Assembly (NCBI RefSeq): GCF_050624435.1
Contig: NC_134543.1
Location: forward strand, 123,890,475 to 123,954,474
Length of the DNA: 64,000 bases
Direction of reading: 5' to 3'
From: Tenrec ecaudatus
Lineage: Eukaryota > Chordata > Mammalia > Afrosoricida > Tenrecidae
In this document: piece after piece, positions 11,119 to 22,630 of the stretch
Layout of the letters: each line of letters starts with the position of its first letter
Position numbering within the stretch: the stretch's first letter is position 1
The notes under the pieces: generated by a model
The model's database searches: none
Told to the model about the DNA's origin: nothing
The model's input: the letters and a program-made list of their open reading frames with translations, nothing else
Translations under genes and position numbers: made by a program

Positions 11119-11519
11119 GAGTGAGTTGGCTTGGGGAGTGGTGGATGAGATAGAGAAAGTTAGTTAAAGCTAAAGTTTGTGAAACTGTAACCCGAGGAGC
11201 AGACAGAAATGATCAAACACCTCGGAAAGCATAATGTGTAAACACAGAATCCAGCTCACAAATATTCATGTCCCACCTAAGCATCAGGGTGAAATCGTAA
11301 GGAAAATGAAGGAGAAGATGGGAAAGCAGACCCAATACAACTTAGGTCTCCACTCCGAAAGCCCTTTCCTCACCCCCAAAACTGAACTTGCTCTTGCCAG
11401 GTCCCGGAAAGCCAGTCTTCACGCAGGAAGGTCACCCCCCTTCTTTGCATCTTCAGCCTTGACCCTGGACTCAGCATCTTAGGCAATGCAACTTACCCCA
11501 GGCCTTGCCGCCAGAGCCA
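11119..11519. other. Unassigned, nothing recognised
   Basis: I see no gene, RNA or repeat family. Confidence 0.4.
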
Positions 11520-11712
11520 AGAACCAAACCAAACTCCCTGCCACTGAGTCCATGCTGGCTCACAATGACCTCCTGTGGGCTTTCAAGACTGGACCTGCTA
11601 ATGGGAGTAGAAAGCCCAGTCTTCTTCCCACGTTGCTGCTGGTGGTGTCGAACTGCCAACCAGTGAATCGAAGCCCAACACATAGCCATGTCACCACCAG
11701 GGCTCCCCTTTC
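11520..11712 (-). mobile_element. AfroSINE-type SINE, minus strand
   Basis: Starts with AAACCAAACTCCCTGCCACT (reverse complement of the AGTGGCAGTGGGTTTGGTTT tail) and ends with ACCACCAGGGCTCCCC (reverse complement of the head). The full block order is present. Confidence 0.88.
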
Positions 11713-12099
11713 CATCAGAACAGGTCTCCCCAAGTTCTGGGCAAACTCAAGAGTAGGGAGTGAGACTTCTTTGAAAATCTCATTATCAACCTGGATCACC
11801 TTCCCCTGCAGTGCCCTCAGTGGCAAGCCTCTGTGAGCTGAATTAAAGCCCACTGGGGTGCGTCCCAGGTGTTTCCTCTCAGGGACAGGTGGAGGAGGGT
11901 GGCAGCAGAGGATAAAGCAGAAACAGAATGCAAGTAAGAGTGTCAGGCCGAGGTCCTCTTGGAGCCATATCTAACAAGCCCCTCGCTTTTGCACCTGCTT
12001 CTGTTGAACACCGTTCACTCCCTGGCTTTCTAGACATGCCTTTCTCCTCCTGAGGTTATAAGCAACTTGAAAGCACCACAAATTAAATCCTCCATAATG

Positions 12100-12355
12100 T
12101 TCCACAGGTGTCTCTGGGGCATGCACACAGATCCTGCCCTGGCTGCAAACCAAAGGTTGGAGGTTCAAGCCCACCTACACATACCTCAGGGAAAAGGTCT
12201 GGGGGTCTACTCCAGAATCCACCCACATCTCAGGAAAAATGCCCGGGATCTAGTTCTGGGAAAGAGGCCTTTGAAAACCCGTGGAGCCCAGTTCCCCTCG
12301 GACACACATGGGATCACCGTGAGTTGGAATGGACTCAGGGCAGCTGGTGGGGTTG
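12100..12355 (+). mobile_element. AfroSINE-type SINE, plus strand, diverged
   Basis: A GCTGCAAACCAAAGGTTGG region and an AGGTTCAAGCCCACC B-box (about 12160-12174) are visible, with the 3' block GTGAGTTGGAATGGACTCAG near 12318-12337. It is longer than neighbouring copies because of extra sequence in the middle. Confidence 0.75.
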
Positions 12356-12772
12356 TCCGGTCCCTTCTTGGCACTTCTGTTCTTGTTCCCAGAGGGGCCC
12401 TGCCTGTTGGAGGGGACAATACAGACCAGGCTAAACAGTCTGTGGTAAGGTGCCGAATAGGTCAATGAACCTCCATTCCTCCTGGCCTAATCCTTTTTGA
12501 CTTTCTGGCATTAGAACAAAAATGTCATTGTGGCCCTGACTGCATCTTGGGGAATGGAAACGCAAAGACGGGCCCTGATTAAGCGAGGAGTGGCGTTTCC
12601 TGTCACACAGTTGGCTCGGGAACAAAGCCCCATCAGATGTTCCATTCGCAGCTCTCAAAGTTACCTGCAGCCTTTGTCACAGTTCATGTTTCACTGCTGG
12701 GTCCCCTTGAAAAGAAATGTGAAGAAAAAGAAATATGTTCATTTATTGTGTGATAGAGCCCTTACAATCTTC

Positions 12773-12808
<36 letters not shown>

Positions 12809-13094
12809 TGCATAGAGAATACACGGCTAAATTTGATTCCCTAGGTAGCTTAGCATTCATACCTCAGAGCCAATGCTCTTTCTAAACCTTGACCTGGGTG
12901 CATTTTACATTTTCAGGATAATGCCTGAGGTGGGGAGAGAGGGGGGAAGGGGAAATGAACTGAGTACAGTCTGCTTTCAACATCCTCTCTTTCTTCGCCC
13001 ACCCTCTGTCCTGCCGCCAGCCCTGCCTGCAGCTCGTACCCCAGTGCTCAGGCCTAAAGTCTTCTACAGAGTGGAAATAAGGTGCAGAGCTTGA
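12356..13094. other. Unassigned, with one microsatellite
   Basis: Apart from the (CA)n tract I see no recognisable gene or repeat. Confidence 0.4.
12776..12805. repeat. (CA)n microsatellite
   Basis: An uninterrupted dinucleotide run. Confidence 0.97.
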
Positions 13095-13245
13095 CATGGA
13101 GGGTCATCCTGCCAGGATTGAAGTTCACACTTACTCACTGTGTGACCTTGAGTGAGTTACTTGTCCTTGAACTCTGTCACTCCCTTTTCTCATCTGCCAA
13201 GCAGTAATGATAATAGGCTGTAAAGAGGACAAAGGAGTCCCTGGA
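13095..13245 (+). repeat. MIR SINE relic
   Basis: 'TTACTCACTGTGTGACCTTG' (13131-13150), then a TGAGTTACTTGTCCTTGAAC block and 'CTCATCTGCCAAGCAGTAAT' match the MIR core in forward orientation. One of the better preserved MIRs in the window. Confidence 0.75.
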
Positions 13246-14379
13246 TAATGCCGTATTTGCAATATTTCTGTAAGCCTGAAGCGAGGTAAGCATTTTACAT
13301 AAAGGAAGTGGTGAGGCGGGCACTCAAGTAGATGAGGAAGATGTGTGGCTAGTCTAGCCCAGGTGAGGAGGAGGAGGAAGAGATGGAGCCCCAGAGTAAT
13401 AAACTCACAGACCGTTCTGACAGATACACAGGCAGGTAGGCAGAGGTAGGAGGCATTGTCTCTTTGCTAAATTAAGATCTGTTACCAATTTGCAAAATAG
13501 GCTTTATTTCTGCTCTGTAGCCTAATATACGAGCCCGGCTTTTCTCTGTTGGGATAAACGCACAGCCTTCCTGCCGGCTCGGCCCATTGGGAAGCCTCAT
13601 CAAAGGCTTCATGAAAAGGGCCCCGCGGGTGCGTTGTAGAGGAACCCATCAGCGGAGCTGTTGTTCTTCTCTCTGGAACATGGCAGATGGAGGCTAGAGT
13701 GTACAACCAGTGGGACGGAAAGATGTACTTCTTGGTGTTTATGTCATTTAGTGCAGTCAGCCAGGCATGTTCCCAGCAGTCCGACCTTTGTACAGACTTA
13801 GACTCAAACCACAGATGTGGACAAAGGGTGCTTTAAGCACCACTCAGCACGAATGGTACCCATCAGCACACACTAAATAGGAGCGGGTGAAGGCAAAGGG
13901 ATGCCTGCCTTCTTCAGATGGTGCTTGCTGGCAACGAAAGGCCGCTGTCTCATTGGGCCTTTCTCCTCTTTCCATCTAATATTTTAGAAAAGATGAAACA
14001 GGTTCAAAGAGGTTCCACCCGGATTTGAAGCTAGGTCTTCCTGCCCTCCGATGTGCTTCTTCTGCCCTTTCCTCTCCCTGCCGTATTTCCTAACCCGAAG
14101 CGGCATCAGAAGCTGGCTTCATCCCCAGCTGTAGAGGTAGGCCCAGTCACTCTAGGGGAGCTACTTTTTCCTTTGCAGAGACTGGTTCAAGATTGGGGAT
14201 GTGAAACAGTTGGGGTCAATAAAATGGACAGAGACGTTTACTGGAGACCTTCTGGGCAAGTTCTTCAGCCATCTTTTGTGGGCACTTTGAAAAACGAGGC
14301 CTTTTCTCCTGCCTGGACAAGAAGTCACGTAGTCATGCCAGTGGCTACTAGCCATCCTCCTAAGAGTAGATGTGTGCCC
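13246..14379. other. Unassigned, no gene seen
   Basis: More than 1 kb without a recognisable repeat or exon. A 247-residue open frame starts at 14053, but it runs through a SINE end and a poly-C run and shows no domain. Confidence 0.4.
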
Positions 14380-14506
14380 TGTCTTGGGATGCCGCTGCGG
14401 CTGACAGCCCCGAGATGGGAAGGACCTGGGCTGCTGTCGTTAACTGCTTGGGTCTCTATGGGTCAGCATCGACTTGAAGGCAGTAAGTTTGGGTTTTTTG
14501 AATCTA
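14380..14506 (+). mobile_element. AfroSINE-type SINE 3' fragment
   Basis: 'CTCTATGGGTCAGCATCGAC' followed by TTGAAGGCAGTAAGTTTGGG (14454-14493) is the diagnostic SINE 3' end. The upstream half is weak. Confidence 0.7.
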
Positions 14507-14529
14507 CTCAGCTGACATATCTTGAGCCT

Positions 14530-14546
14530 CCCCCCCCCCCCCCCCG
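14530..14546. repeat. Poly-C run
   Basis: An uninterrupted C homopolymer of about 16-17 bases. Its length may be uncertain in an assembly. Confidence 0.9.
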
Positions 14547-15109
14547 TTTTCCCAAAGACTCTGCTTCCAAAGTGATTGCTGGGTCCTTTTGTCATTACTT
14601 TCAACATCTTCTATATCTCTGGGTATTTCCATCCACACTCAAAGATACATGGAATTCTCTAGTATTAAAGCAAGGCAAGTGTCCTTTGACTCCGCGTCTC
14701 TTCTGGCTAAAGCCCTTTCTCTCTCCTCTCCTTTTAGCCAAAACCTTCCGTGTGAGTTTCTCACCTTCACGCTGCCCAGGCCAGCTTGACTTCTGACACC
14801 ATAGAAGGCTCCTTGTTTGTCACCGTGCCCGCCAACTTCCATTTTGTCGTTTCCAAGGGCTGTGTCTCGGCTCTCATTTTTCTTGATCTCCCAGCAAGGT
14901 TTGCGTAGGTTGAATCCCCCCTCTTCTTGGGAACAGCTTGTCTTGATTCCCAGCCCCCTTGCACTGTCTTTCCTCCACCTCATTGGCTGTTGCTTCTCTC
15001 TCTGACACATGGTGTCTATTCCTTCAGAGAGTTTCTCAGTGTTGGAGCATCTCAAGGCTCAGTCCTATGCCTGCTACGCTTCTGCATTCCATGTCTTCTT
15101 ACACGTATT

Positions 15110-15235
15110 TAAGATTAATTCAGGCAATCATCATGCAACATTCAATAAGCATTTATTGACTGTCCACCATGTGGCAGACACTGTTCTAAGTATGTTAAAT
15201 ATGAAAACAGCTCAAAGGCATCTATAATAAGGCTC
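15110..15235 (-). repeat. MIR/L2-type relic
   Basis: 'CATTTATTGACTGTCCACCA' then 'GGCAGACACTGTTCTAAG' matches the reverse complement of the shared MIR/L2 tail (ATTGAGCACCTACTATGTG...CACTGTTCTAAG). Confidence 0.55.
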
Positions 15236-15594
15236 CCATTCATCCATGCAGGGTGTGTTGCAAACACAACATGGCCCTATGATCCCTGGGCTATTCCACT
15301 ACAGTAGGGATGGGGAACATCTGATCCCAGAAATCGTCAATGCCAGCTAACATCACACAGCTCAGCAAGGAGAAACCATTCCGGCCATCACATTAGGCGT
15401 GCCTTCATTGATGTTGGTCAGCATGACCTGCAAGTCATGTTACAAACATCCAAATGATCCTGGGCAGAATAAAGCATTTCCCCAACCCCTGCAGAAGGTG
15501 TGTCAGCAGTACAGGGGGATGCAGAAAGTTCACAGAAAAAAATATTTGAAAGATAGTAAACAATTTCCACAAGATGTCAATGCCCCCCCCATAT

Positions 15595-15760
15595 ACTTGT
15601 AGTGGTTACACGATGGGCTGCAATTCCTAAGGGCAGCAATTCTAAAGCACCACCTGTCAATCTCAGCTGACAGTTACTGTCTCAGAAACTCACAGGGACA
15701 GTTCAATCCTGTCCTACAAGGTCGTATGAGTCGGCAATGACTTGATGGGGGTGAGGGAGA
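15595..15760 (+). mobile_element. AfroSINE-type SINE, plus strand
   Basis: A TAGTGGTTACACGATGGGCT head, GTCTCAGAAACTCACAGGGA, CAGTTCAATCCTGTCCTAC and GAGTCGGCAATGACTTGATG (15728-15747) occur in the right order. Confidence 0.8.
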
Positions 15761-16060
15761 TCATATATCTAGTTGTCTTAGTCTTCTTAGGGTATCTGAA
15801 GGGATCTGTTGAGTCAGTTAAGTTCAATGCCGAGAGATCAACCCAGAAGGTTATGGCAACAGCTGTTTTATATTTCAAAGGGAGTGATCTTGATAGATTT
15901 TCTCAAAGGCACAGGAGAATCAGAGGTGGGGGTGGGGGGCTTATTAGAAAGAAGGTTTTGTTTTTTCACTGAAAACGGCATTGATGAGAAAAAATGATCG
16001 GGAAAAGTTGCTCTGAGGCAGTTTACCCCACAATCGAGCTCTTGCCCGTTCTTCCAGGTA

Positions 16061-16770
16061 TGTGAGGTCAGCGGACTACAGAAGCAAACCCAGGGACACG
16101 GGCATGTGTGGAAGAAAGCACTTTATATCAGAGAGTAATTGTATATTGAGAACACATCAAGCCCATCCAAATCAAGTCCATGAACCCAATATTATCCCAT
16201 ATGTTCCATACCAATCTACAAATTCCTCTTGAGCAGCAAGGTTCTCAACCTGTGGGTCATCACCCCTCTTGGGGTCAAACAACCCTTTCACGGGATTCAC
16301 CTGATTCATAACAGTAGCAAAATGACAATTATGAAGTAGCAACAAAAATAATTTTATGGTTTGGGGGAAAGGGTGGGGGAGGTAGCCACATGAGGAACTG
16401 TATTAAAGGGTCCCAGCATTAGGAAGATTGAGAACCACTGCTCTTGAGACTCACACAGCCACTCACAATGATGCCAAATGCAGGAGGATCACAGGCTGGT
16501 GGGTGAAAAGTCTTCTGTATCCAGTGGGTGGAAGCTTCTTCCGGGGCTCTGGCTGCCATCAGCATGGCTTCCTGTGGCTTGTCAACAAGAATGTCAACCA
16601 GAGAGAGTGTGGGCCCACCTCCAGGGGGAAAGAAAGGAAGTTCCCAGAATCCTCATGAGAAGGTCACACCCACCGAGAGGCATCATCAGGCTTTGTGACC
16701 TGATTGACAAGCTAAACTCCACCACTTCACTCTAGTTATCAAGTTAACATGAAATGATGTACCTACCACA
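16061..16770 (-). repeat. LTR-like interspersed repeat, family copy 1
   Basis: This copy is homologous, in reverse complement, to 30629-31162 and 37920-38394. Shared landmarks are the AACACATC..AAATCAAGTCCATGAA block, a GTGGGTGAAAAGTCTTCTG block, a GATTGACAAGCTAAACTCCA block, and terminal CTACCACA. A SPIN element is inserted at 16234-16440. Without it the unit is about 495 bp. The unit starts TGTG and ends CACA, and it contains no coding sequence. I cannot name the family; a solo LTR is one possibility. Confidence 0.65.
16234..16440. mobile_element. SPIN non-autonomous hAT element, copy 1 (207 bp)
   Basis: One end reads CAGCAAGGTTCTCAACC and the other ends GATTGAGAACCACTG, which give terminal inverted repeats of CAG..GGTTCTCAACC type. 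The flanks are a perfect 8-bp target-site duplication, CTCTTGAG at 16226-16233 and 16441-16448. Internal AGTAGCAAAATGACAATTAT and AACTGTATTAAAGGGTC blocks match the other SPIN copies in the window. No transposase is encoded, so it was mobilised in trans. Confidence 0.93.
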
Positions 16771-17104
16771 GGAAGTGAGCAGATTCTCTGGGGAAGGGTT
16801 AGAGAGAAGGGAAAGGAACAGACTTAGATTTTGCTGTCTTTGCTTAATAAAGGATCCTATGGGCTTTTGTTTCAGAAATGCTTTTTGACTTGCCTTTGTA
16901 CAACACTGAATACACAAAGCCCCTGCCTTTATAAAGTATACAGTCTAAGGAAAGAGCAAGCAGTAAGAATAAGCTAAATGTACAGTGTCCCTTTAATGAC
17001 AAGGAGTCCATGGAGCCGTTCGTATGACGGGCAGATTCTTCATCAATGCCAGGTCATGCTAATCATCTCCACATGAGCGTAAATTGGGTGTTGCAATAAA
17101 AAGG

Positions 17105-17305
17105 AAAACAAGCTCACTGTCGCCAGACTCAATTTGGACTCACAGACCCCCTATAAGGACAAAGTATAGAACTGCACCGGTGGGTTTCTGAGGCTGTACC
17201 TAAGGGAGTAGAAAGTCGCGTGTTTCTCCCTTGGAGCAGCTGGTGGTTTTGAACTGTCAGTCTTGTAGTTAGCAGCCTAACTCATAAGCCAGCACACCAC
17301 CACCT
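17105..17305 (-). mobile_element. AfroSINE-type SINE, minus strand
   Basis: Blocks CCAGACTCAATTTGGACTCA, CCCCTATAAGGACAAAGTAT, GGTTTCTGAGGCTGTACC, TTCTCCCTTGGAGCAGCTGG and TGGTTTTGAACTGTCAG lie in reverse-complement order. Confidence 0.85.
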
Positions 17306-17989
17306 TTTCGGGTCCCTCTGTGTTTTTCATTGTGTATAGCACAGTCCCACAAACTTTGAATAACACCATAGGGCTCAGAGGAAGTGTCACTAGTGGTGCT
17401 GAAAGAGTTCTCAAGAAGCAGAGAAAGGTCATGCCATTACCAAAAAAAAAAAAAAGAACAAAAACAAAGTTGAATCGCTTGGTGTGTACTAAAGATTGAC
17501 GTCTGCAGCTGTGGTTGCCTTCCATTCCAAGATAAATGAGTTCAGTACAAAGACCATTGTAAAAAAAAGAAAATGTGTGGAGACATAGCTGCAGCTACTC
17601 CAGCAGGTCTGAAAAGCCTTGCACTTTTTGTGAAACGCCTTTTTGTCTTTTATTGAAAAATATGTGTTGATCAGCTGTTTATGATATCTATAAGGATTCT
17701 AATCCATAGTTCGGCAATGAGTAGTTAAGTTGAGGGGAGTCACAAGTAAAGAAGGTACATGTGAACTTTTGACTGTGCGTGGAGGGTGCTCAAGACTCCA
17801 TTGTATAATATGATGCAGGTTAAACTAAAAGGCTGTCGAGGAAAACAAGGCAGTGTAAGTAGATTATGACAGCAGGGAATTTAGTGAGAAGAGTCAATGA
17901 TGATCCCTAGTTCTCGGAAGAGAGCAAAAGAGAATGAAAAAGACAGGACACAAAGAGAAGATCAAAGTGGATGTCAGAGCAGACTCTGA
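17306..17989. other. Unassigned, no gene seen
   Basis: Contains an A-rich run near 17438-17453. Otherwise I recognise nothing. Confidence 0.4.
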
Positions 17990-18540
17990 AACGTGCTCTT
18001 ACTCAGAGAGTAGCCAATGCAAATGGAAGAAACGAGAAGTCAAAGAGCTGGAGAAAAATGTCAAAGGGCAGCCCAAGAAGACAAAGTAAATTATTATAAT
18101 GAAATATGCAAAGGCCTCTAGCTAGAAAGGCAACAATAAAGAACACACTCGGCATATCTTAAACTGAAAGGACCCAAGGGAAAAAAATTAAGTCTCAAGT
18201 TGTAATCTTAGAGTCTATGGTTAACATATTGAATGATGCAGAAAACATCAAAAGGAGGTGGAAAGAATACACGGAGCAACTGTACCTAAAAGAACTAGTT
18301 GATATTCAATCATTTCTAGAAATAGCATAAGAGCAAGAATTAATGGTACCAAAGGAAGAAGTCCAAATGGCACTGAAAGCATTAGCCAAAAAATGGGGCT
18401 CCAGGGATCGATAGAATACCAATTGAAACACATCAATAAAGCATTGGAGAAGATCCATATCTGTATCCATTCCAAAGAAAGGAGATCCAAAAGAATGCTT
18501 GAATTATAGAACAATATCGTTGATATCACATGCATGTAAA
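17990..18540 (+). mobile_element. RTE (BovB-like) LINE, reverse transcriptase 5' part, broken
   Basis: DNA-level similarity to RTE/BovB ORF2 is recognisable. Landmarks are AGGAGGTGGAAAGAATACAC with GAGCAACTGTAC (18255-18286), CCATTCCAAAGAAAGGAGATC near 18468-18488, and AAAGAATGCTTGAATTATAG before the CPSNYRPI-type region. Frames are interrupted by stops (for example TAA near 18329), so this is dead. The element is split by the L1 that follows and resumes near 20100. Confidence 0.75.
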
Positions 18541-20098
18541 AAAAATTAAATCATTTTATTAGGGACTCTTACAGCTCTTATAACAATCCATACATCCATT
18601 GTGTCAAGCACATTTGTACATATGCTGCCATCATCCGTTTCAAAACATTTTCTTTCAAAAAAAAAAAACATTTTCTTTCAACTCCAGTCCTTGGTATCAG
18701 CTCCTCATTTCCCCCTCCTTCCTTCCCTCCCCACCATTACACCATGAACTCTTGATAAATTATAAATTATTATTATTTTCATTTCTTACACTGTCTCCCT
18801 TCACCCATGTTTTGGTGTCTGTCCCACTGGGTGGGTAGGGTTGTTACATGTTGATCTTTGCAATTGGTTGCCCCTTTCTCCTCCCACTTTCCCCCTACCC
18901 TTATGGTATCACTAGTCCCATTATTGTCCCTGAGGGGTTTATCTGTCCCAGGAGAGCTCTTATCTGTACCAGTGTACATGCTCTGGTCTAGCCAGATGTG
19001 TAAGGTAGAACTGGAGTCAGGATAGTGGGTGGGAGGAAGCATTAAACACTAGAAGAATGTTGTATGTTTCATTGGTGTTATATACACCCTGGCTGGCTTG
19101 TCCCTTTCCTGTGACCCTTCCATGAAGGGCTGCCCAATTGTCTACAGATGGGCTGCGAGTCTCCACTGTGCCCCACCTCATTTGCATTGATATGATTCTG
19201 ATACCTGATCCTGTTGACACCTCATGATCACACAAGCTGGTGTGCTTCTTCTATGTGGGGTTTGTTGCTTCCCACCTAGATGGCTGCTTGTTTACCTTCA
19301 AGACTCCAGATGCTCTATCTTTTGATAGCTGGGCACCATGAGCTTTCTGCACCACATTTACTTATGCACCCATTTTGTCTTTAGTAATTGGGCTGGGAAG
19401 GTGAGCATCACAGAATGCCAGATTATTAGAGCAAAGTGTTTTTGCATTGAGGGAGGACTTGAGTAGAGGCACAATATCCATCTGCTACCTTAATACTTAA
19501 CATATAAATATATGTACATACACCTATGTCCCTGTCGTTATGTATAAATATATTTACATATGTACATGCCTGTATTTATACCTCTCTAAATGTTCCTTTG
19601 CCTCCTAGTTCTTTCCTCTATTTCTTTTACTTTCTTGTCCCCTTATTGTGTTCAACCTTCATTCAGCTCTCAGTAATTTCTCTCATTGCATTTAATCAAA
19701 CTCCACCAAGCATTCTACACCCTCCTCACCATCAATTTTAGATCATTTGTTGTTCCCTTGACCCTGGGTCTGTTGGTTCTCTCCTTCCTTTCCCCTACCT
19801 CCCCATCTCCCATGTCCCCCCAGAACCATTGGTCCCATTGTTTTCTCTTCAGGATTGTTTATCCTGCCTAACTTATATAGATAGACATGGGGGGGGGCTA
19901 TAAATAGTTCCAGGTCTGTCTGTTGACCTTTATGAATGTTTTCTGATCCAATCTGATGAGGTCCCTAGCCCTGCCCCCAAGGTCTATTTTTAGGATTCTT
20001 CCGGGACTTTATTGCTTTGCTCCCCTTGCTGCTCTCTTGTGATTCACCTGGTTCGCCAAGACTTGAGGCAAGTAAAAATTTCCCAAAGTTCATCCAAT
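18541..20098 (-). mobile_element. L1 LINE 3' region, minus strand, inserted in RTE
   Basis: The left end reads as the reverse complement of an L1 tail, with the CCTAATAAAATGATTTAA type polyadenylation end at 18541-18566. It continues through TATAACAATCCATACATCC, AAGCACATTTGTACATATG and the 'acaagctggtgtgcttcttc' block near 19230 to sequence matching the upstream part of the L1 at 38860-40010. RTE sequence lies on both sides, so the L1 inserted into an older RTE copy. No intact ORF2 is present. Confidence 0.75.
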
Positions 20099-20490
20099 AG
20101 TGGTTGTGGTAGTATATTGACCGGGGTTCAGATTGGATTCAGAAGAAGAAGAGGAACAAGGGATGTCATTGCTGATGCCAGGTAGATCTTGGTTCAAAGC
20201 AGAGAACACCAGAAAGATGTTTACATGTGTTATTGATTACGCAAAGGTGTTCGGCTTTGTGGAATACAATGAACTATGGATAACCTTGAGAAGAATGGGC
20301 ATTCCAGACACTCATTGTCCTCATGACAAACAATCTAGACATAGATCAAGAGGCAGTTGTGGGAACAGAACAAGGGACTACTGTATGGATTTAAATCAGG
20401 AAAGGTGTGTGTGAGGGTTGTATCCTCTCACCACACTTATTCAACACTTTGTTTCTAACTTTTCACCCCAATCACCAATAATTTATCAAT
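20099..20490 (+). mobile_element. RTE (BovB-like) LINE, reverse transcriptase catalytic region, broken
   Basis: Conceptual translation of 20200-20415 shows an RTE RT pattern: a 'FTCVIDYAKVFGFV' stretch corresponding to the YIDYAKAFD motif, then 'NELWITLRRMGIPDTH', then a degenerate GVRQGCILSP-like stretch near 20400-20440. The second Asp of the motif is replaced by Gly and the reading frame is short. It is the downstream continuation of 17990-18540. Confidence 0.8.
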
Positions 20491-20775
20491 GGATCTTAAT
20501 TGTATATTTGATCAATTTCAAACTGAAGACAGTGGTAGAGTTCTTCAATATCTGCTTCACTGGCTTTAGTGGTTGGTGCATAAATTTGAATAAGAGTTGC
20601 ATTTATTGACTTTCTTTGCATCATTCTACCACAGATGGTACATACTTCACGATAGACCTTGAAATGTCCTTTTTGATGATGAATGCCCACATCATTCCTC
20701 TTGATTGTGTCATGCCCAGCATAGTAAACCATGATTTTCTGATTCAACATGGCCAATACCAGTGAATTTCAGCAT
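20491..20775 (-). mobile_element. RTE LINE, AP-endonuclease fragment, minus strand
   Basis: The minus frame at 20496-20756 contains 'LIQIYAPTTKASEADIEELY', characteristic of the RTE apurinic-like endonuclease domain, with an upstream 'VYYAGHD' type stretch. Orientation is opposite to the RT segment just to the left. It is therefore either a separate insertion or a rearranged part of the same one. Confidence 0.8.
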
Positions 20776-22057
20776 ATTAGCACCTAGTATATTGATCTTT
20801 ATGCATGCTATTTCATGGTAGTATCATGTATTGAGATTTGTGAAGGGACCATCAAAATTCCCATTTTCGCTGTATGAAAGGATTATTTGGATAAAATTAA
20901 ATTCTTCTTGAGGCTGGTTCCTTACCCAGGTCTCAGGAAGACCCTCCCTGACCGCTCAGTCCCTGAAGTATCCCACTTGCTGAACTGCCAGCCCAGATAG
21001 TCTCTATCACACTTCCTAATAATAGCGTATCATCTTCTTGGTAGTTATCATATTTTGTAATAATTTGGGTATTATATGCGCACACGAGTCTTGTCTTGTT
21101 CCTAGCTACACTCCCCGGGTTTAATTCGGTGCCTCCAGAGAGTAAGGGTTCAAGGAATATTTCTTGAGTGAGCAAAATTAAGAGGACAGGGTATGGTCTG
21201 AGCTTCGCCAGACAATATTTTATATGCTTGGGGCAAATCACCTCTCTTGTGTTTTCTCAAGTCCAAATTTGGTTTGATTGGATCATCTCTAAGGTCTAAT
21301 CCACCCACTTTGAAATTATGCCCAAACCTTAGGATCTGTATTCATCGACCCTGACCAAACACACCTCCAGGACCTCATCTGGATAATCACAGCGCAGGTT
21401 CAAGGCCAAACTACTGCGTACATGGAGATCCAGAAGAGTCTTACGATCCCACTCCTGGCTCCCTGTAAATCCTCAGAACCCTGAAGCTATATATATTGTC
21501 AGTCTCCACTCCACGACTGGTCTGAAGCACATAGAAAGGAGGGGTGAAAAACATTTGCCTTTCCAAGTGGATTATCACACTCCATGTGTATTAAAGGCCT
21601 ATTGCAATATTAAGGCAGATCATCATAGAAATTTAGAACTTGGGATTAATATTTCTGTTTCCCTAGTGAAGGCAATCAGGCCCAGGGAGATTAGCTAATG
21701 TGCCCTAGTTCAGACCAGTGGTCCACAACAGAGGAAAGACTGGAACCTATGTGTGTCTTCCAGCCCCGTGCACTTTCCACTACACCCTCTAGATGCTGAT
21801 AGTCAAGGGAAAGCACTGTGGGGCATTATTCATTTCCAATGGACTATGTTGATTCACCAAATGAAAATAAATTAAGAAAGACAGTGTTAGAAACCAACCC
21901 CTTACTTCTCAATTCCTGGGAAATCTTATTGCAGAGAAAGCCTTTCATTTCTATGTAGCTTAAATACATAGCAAGGTGTGAATAATACCTTAAAAACAGC
22001 AACAAATAAATAAATACAGTTGCTTACAAAGGCGGGAAAGATTTCCCTTCTGCAATA
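20776..22057. other. Mostly unassigned, MIR-like patch at 21645-21790
   Basis: A reverse-complement MIR pattern (GGCCCAGGGAGATTAGCTAA and a downstream CCACTACACCCT) is visible near 21680-21790. The remainder shows no gene or recognisable repeat. Confidence 0.45.
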
Positions 22058-22086
22058 GTGTGTGTGTGTGTGTGTGTGTGTGTGTT
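22058..22086. repeat. (GT)n microsatellite
   Basis: An uninterrupted dinucleotide run. Confidence 0.97.
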
Positions 22087-22257
22087 TCCAGAAGAGTCAC
22101 CAGGAATTCCTTACGCAAGCATTGAATGGAAGATCTTCTGCCTTGTTTACATCAGCAACTGTTGAAGTTAACTTTCAGCGGATTCGTGTTCTTTCTTAAT
22201 GCAAAAGGAATCTTTGCCCAACCAACGTGTCTTTATAATGCACCCATGATGTTGTAA

Positions 22258-22440
22258 TGAGCCTTGGAGGCAGAGCAGTGGGTTAAGTAAGTGATGGGTG
22301 ACTAGCCAGCAGTTCAAACCCAGAGGAGAAAGAGGTGGAAGAAAGAGGGGGTGGTCTGTTTCCATAAATAGGACAACCTCCGAAACCCTATGGAGCAATT
22401 GTACTCGATCCTACGGAGTCAATGGCAGTGGGCATGTATT
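22258..22440 (+). mobile_element. AfroSINE-type SINE, plus strand
   Basis: A GAGCAGTGGGTTAAGTAAG head, AGCCAGCAGTTCAAACCCAG B-box and CGAAACCCTATGGAGCAATT then GGAGTCAATGGCAGTGGG end are all in place. Confidence 0.85.
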
Positions 22441-22444
22441 GACT

Positions 22445-22630
22445 CATCTCACTGCCATGGAGGTGATGCCAACTCAGAGCAACCCTATAAGACAGAGTAG
22501 AACTGCCCTGTGGGTTACTGAGGCTGTGAATCTTAAGGGAGTAGACGGCCTCATCTTGATCATGCAGAGTAGCAGGTGAGTTTAAAGTGTAGATCCTGCC
22601 CTTAGAAGTCCATTGTGTAACCGGAAGCCC
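22445..22630 (-). mobile_element. AfroSINE-type SINE, minus strand, head-to-head neighbour
   Basis: Blocks CACTGCCATGGAGGTGATGC, CAACCCTATAAGACAGAGTA, GAACTGCCCTGTGGGTTACT and CTTAAGGGAGTAGACGGCCT occur in reverse-complement order. It lies immediately beside the plus-strand copy, so transcripts across both could fold into a hairpin. Confidence 0.82.

Noticed and set aside
14053..14796. 247-codon plus-strand frame
   Set aside because: It crosses an AfroSINE tail and a poly-C run, and shows no domain, no coding-like context and no splice partners.
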